Below, in pieces: positions 8,054 through 10,054 of a stretch of 10,054 nt of DNA. The position numbers were made by a program, and so were the translations under genes. The number at the start of each line of letters is the position of its first letter. The stretch's first letter is position 1. The notes under the pieces are model-generated. The model saw only the letters and a list, made by a program, of their open reading frames with translations, did no database searches and was not told the origin of the DNA. Source of the stretch: an uncultured bacterium (GTDB taxonomy: Bacteria; Hydrogenedentota; Hydrogenedentia; Hydrogenedentales; JAEUWI01); assembly GCA_937895305.1 (NCBI GenBank), contig CALAXS010000793.1:1-10054 (forward strand), in the 5' to 3' direction.

Positions 8054-8888
8054 GGAGCTCCTGTTCTGCTTTTGCTTGTTGCTTGTTCCGGTGCTTCATA
8101 TAGAACTTTTGGGTCAGGCTAAGCTTGGCACCAGTAAAGTCACCATTGAGCATGAAGGCGTCTTGCAGTTTCGCACCACGAAAATCGGCACGTACGAAGT
8201 AGCCGAGCATATTGGCCTTTTTCAGGTTGGCACGTTGGAAATTACATTGAATGCAACGGGCATGTTTCAGATTGGCGGAAGTCAGTTGGGCACCTTCAAA
8301 ATCGGCTTCGGTCAGATTGGATTGAAAAAAATCGGCCTTACCCATTTTTGCACTATTGCAAAGTGCACTGCGAAAATCCGACTTGGCGAGAATAGCTTCC
8401 CTGAGATCGGCACCCCGCAAATCAACACTACTGAGATCAGCATTCACAATGATGGCACCACGCAGGATGGCATCTCGCATTTTGGCACCACACATTTTTG
8501 CACCAGTGAGATTGGATGCACGGAGGTCTGCCCCTTTCATACGTGCCCCGCTGAAATTGGTGCGCTTGAGGTTCATGCTGGTGAGCCGGGTATCGCGTAA
8601 TGTTGCACCCATAAAATTGCATTGCTCGGCATTGGCTCCGTTGAGATTGGCGCAATGGAGTTTTGCATCCATAAAGGTGGATGCACGCAAATCGGCGCGT
8701 TCGAGCTTGGTATTTTTCAGGGTGGCCATACGAAAGTCCGCACGGTAAAGAGGCGCGTCACTGAGGTCCAGATCCATGAGGTTGGCTGAGCAGAGTTGCA
8801 GGATGTCGTTGGGGTGTTCCTCGCGCCATTGCCGAATGGCGGCAACACCTGCACGAAGGAGTTGGATATGTTGTGGATTGCTCTGCAT
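8037..8888 (-). CDS. Pentapeptide-repeat protein (long right-handed beta-helix)
   Basis: The 283 residues start with a short helical cap (about 6-30, HIQLLRAGVAAIRQWREEHP), a form often seen before pentapeptide repeats. From residue 35 to about 256 the A(D/N)LXX pattern runs on, with Leu/Phe/Met (rarely Ala, Ile, Cys or Val) at every fifth position from 37 to 232. The phase then slips by one residue and resumes at Phe236 to Leu256. This is about 45 repeats, or roughly 11 coils of a quadrilateral beta-helix. The tail (about 257-283) is charged and probably helical. There is no signal peptide or membrane segment, so it is likely cytoplasmic. It has seven cysteines (33, 79, 90, 133, 177, 212, 215), several at or next to repeat core positions. 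Pentapeptide proteins include DNA-mimic gyrase protectors (Qnr/MfpA) and many of unknown role; nothing here assigns one. The gene starts 3 bases after the thioredoxin gene ends and overlaps the hydrolase gene by 17 bases. No strong Shine-Dalgarno is seen. Confidence 0.95.
   Translation of the reverse strand: MQSNPQHIQLLRAGVAAIRQWREEHPNDILQLCSANLMDLDLSDAPLYRADFRMATLKNTKLERADLRASTFMDAKLHCANLNGANAEQCNFMGATLRDTRLTSMNLKRTNFSGARMKGADLRASNLTGAKMCGAKMRDAILRGAIIVNADLSSVDLRGADLREAILAKSDFRSALCNSAKMGKADFFQSNLTEADFEGAQLTSANLKHARCIQCNFQRANLKKANMLGYFVRADFRGAKLQDAFMLNGDFTGAKLSLTQKFYMKHRNKQQAKAEQELRELEQ
8058..8062 (-). promoter_or_regulatory. Shine-Dalgarno site for the membrane hydrolase gene, inside the upstream gene
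   Basis: On the - strand AGGAG lies 4 bases before the GTG at 8053, within the final codons of the pentapeptide-repeat gene. It supports the GTG start and the 17-base overlap. Confidence 0.55.
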
Positions 8889-8891
8889 AGT

Positions 8892-10010
8892 TTATTTATA
8901 GGTTCTTCCCAGATAGTTCACTATAGCGCGTTTCACTGTCAAGGGATCAATAATACCTTCGTGTCTGTAAATAATTTCGCCACCGGGGGCGATGAGCATG
9001 GTATAGGGCAATGCCCCCTCCCACTTCGCATCGATGGTTTGGACGAAATTTTCGCCGTCGTTTATTTTAACGAGGTAGTTTGTGGTGCTGGCCTGTTGCT
9101 TTTCGAGGAACGTCTTTACCTGATCCATTTTATCCGGCTCGTCTGCGCTGAGGGTCACCAGTTCAAAATTGCGGTTACGGTACATGCGATTGATTTCTAT
9201 CAATTCAGGGAACTCTGCAACACAACCACCACACCAGGTGGCCCAAACATTGACCAGACGGATATTTTCTGTCTTGTTTTTCATAATGTCCGGGAGTTTC
9301 GAATCGTCCAGCATTCGTACTTCCACAGGTTCATTGGCCCAGCGCTCTTCTGCTGACTTTACACTTTGCTGCTTGTCGGACCACTTTACAGAACAGCCCA
9401 TGGTCTTTGTCTTGGTGACAGGAGGGGCTTCGCCTTTAAGCAGGGCTTCGATAGCATCACGTGCCTCGAACTTTTTGGCTTTACCCTTGTGCTGGTTGTC
9501 ACTGATGCGACCTTTATATCGAAGCTTGCGGTTCTGGTCGAAAATGAATACATGGGGCGTTGCGACAGGTTCATAGGCACGGGAGACCTTCTGTGTGTCA
9601 CCGTCATAGAGATAGGGGTAGGTGAATTTTTTCTCTAATGCACGCAGCTGCATCTCCGGCAGGGAGTCATTCACATCGCTATATCCCAATTCATCGAGGC
9701 GTACTGCCGTTGGGTCGTTGGGCGAAATTGCGATGAGCTGGACGCCCTGTTCTTTATAGTTGTCGTGTAGTTCCTGGATACTGTCCTCGTAGGCTTGCGC
9801 CGTGGGACAGTGATTACAGGTAAAGACTACAACGAGTATTTTAGCATTGCTGTATTCACTGAGGGTGTGCTCTTTGTTGTCCACACCCTTGAGAGTAAAG
9901 TCGGGTGCAGCGTCGCCGATGTTGAGTGCCTGGGCCAAGGGGGCGAGGATGCAAAGCAGAAGCGTAAGGCATAACGGACAACGCAGTCTGGTTATCGTTA
10001 AACGTTGCAT
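8892..10010 (-). CDS. Exported protein with two thioredoxin folds (redoxin-like plus TlpA-like)
   Basis: The product is 372 residues with a likely signal peptide (1-28: basic start, hydrophobic core, cleavage after AQA). Domain one (about 29-195) is AhpC/TSA-redoxin-like: GDAAPDFTL, then FTCNHCP with a CxxC pair (Cys65, Cys68), and ATPHVFIFD with the expected cis-Pro152. A linker follows with a lone cysteine in GCSVKW (Cys206). Domain two (about 228-372) is TlpA/ResA-like: VNVWATWCGGCVAEFPEL with CxxC (Cys260, Cys263) and GALPYTMLI with cis-Pro335. Such proteins act as thiol-disulfide oxidoreductases or peroxide reductases outside the cytoplasm. Having two different thioredoxin folds in one chain suggests internal electron relay, which is an inference. 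It is the first gene of the - strand cluster, so the promoter should lie in 10011-10054 or beyond the window. On the - strand a TATATG there is a poor -10 candidate. The ATG start is supported by the signal peptide and not by a Shine-Dalgarno. Confidence 0.93.
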   Translation of the reverse strand: MQRLTITRLRCPLCLTLLLCILAPLAQALNIGDAAPDFTLKGVDNKEHTLSEYSNAKILVVVFTCNHCPTAQAYEDSIQELHDNYKEQGVQLIAISPNDPTAVRLDELGYSDVNDSLPEMQLRALEKKFTYPYLYDGDTQKVSRAYEPVATPHVFIFDQNRKLRYKGRISDNQHKGKAKKFEARDAIEALLKGEAPPVTKTKTMGCSVKWSDKQQSVKSAEERWANEPVEVRMLDDSKLPDIMKNKTENIRLVNVWATWCGGCVAEFPELIEINRMYRNRNFELVTLSADEPDKMDQVKTFLEKQQASTTNYLVKINDGENFVQTIDAKWEGALPYTMLIAPGGEIIYRHEGIIDPLTVKRAIVNYLGRTYK

Positions 10011-10054
10011 TGTGGTCTTTTCATATACAGGGTAATAAAAGATTGATTCATCCT

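Noticed and set aside
7938..8600. 220-codon open frame on the + strand with a periodic IGT/TEI-like pattern
   Set aside because: It lies antisense to the pentapeptide-repeat gene, and its periodicity is the mirror of the 15-base repeat unit. The - strand gene has clear family features and operon spacing.
5312..10010. Possible anti-phage or toxin-antitoxin system in the four-gene cluster
   Set aside because: No nuclease, NTPase, toxin, or reverse transcriptase signature is seen. All four products fit general redox, hydrolase and signalling families.

Overview
The window holds six complete protein genes and no RNA gene, CRISPR array, transposase or integrase that I can recognise. Two genes lie on the + strand (134-5154) and four on the - strand (10010-5312). 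The two blocks converge on a gap of about 157 bases. Signal peptides ending in AxA-type sites and a periplasm-style thioredoxin protein suggest a Gram-negative type of envelope. GC content looks moderate, near the low fifties by eye. The combination of a catalytic-core-less GH36-like protein, an IcmF mutase, a GAF-SpoIIE phosphatase and a pentapeptide protein could fit an environmental bacterium of the Planctomycetes/Hydrogenedentes kind. That placement is a guess, because no phylogenetic marker is present.

Left block (+ strand). The first gene encodes a secreted protein of about 554 residues. Its front and back resemble the beta-rich flanking domains of GH36/GH27-like alpha-galactosidases, but the central TIM barrel that would carry the active site seems to be missing. 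About 90 bases downstream is icmF, a complete 1088-residue fused isobutyryl-CoA mutase. It carries a B12-binding domain, a MeaB-type GTPase chaperone domain and the mutase barrel in one chain, with all motifs I looked for intact. The gap between the two genes contains a possible promoter, so icmF may have its own transcript.

Convergent gap (5155-5311). It contains an imperfect palindrome resembling the widespread 'GGATTCCTGCCTTCG...GGAATGACA' type of dispersed intergenic repeat. I see no convincing rho-independent terminator.

Right block (- strand, read from 10010 down to 5312). Four genes are packed as one apparent operon: an exported protein with two thioredoxin folds; a pentapeptide-repeat protein starting 3 bases later; a membrane-anchored YheT-type alpha/beta hydrolase overlapping the previous gene by 17 bases with its own Shine-Dalgarno; and a GAF-SpoIIE (PP2C) phosphatase starting 18 bases after that. 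The packing implies co-expression, and perhaps a shared envelope or stress role, but I know of no described system with this composition.

Nothing here is an obvious defence system or mobile element. The best leads are the apparently core-deleted glycosidase relative, the four-gene operon, and the unusual architectures of three of its products.
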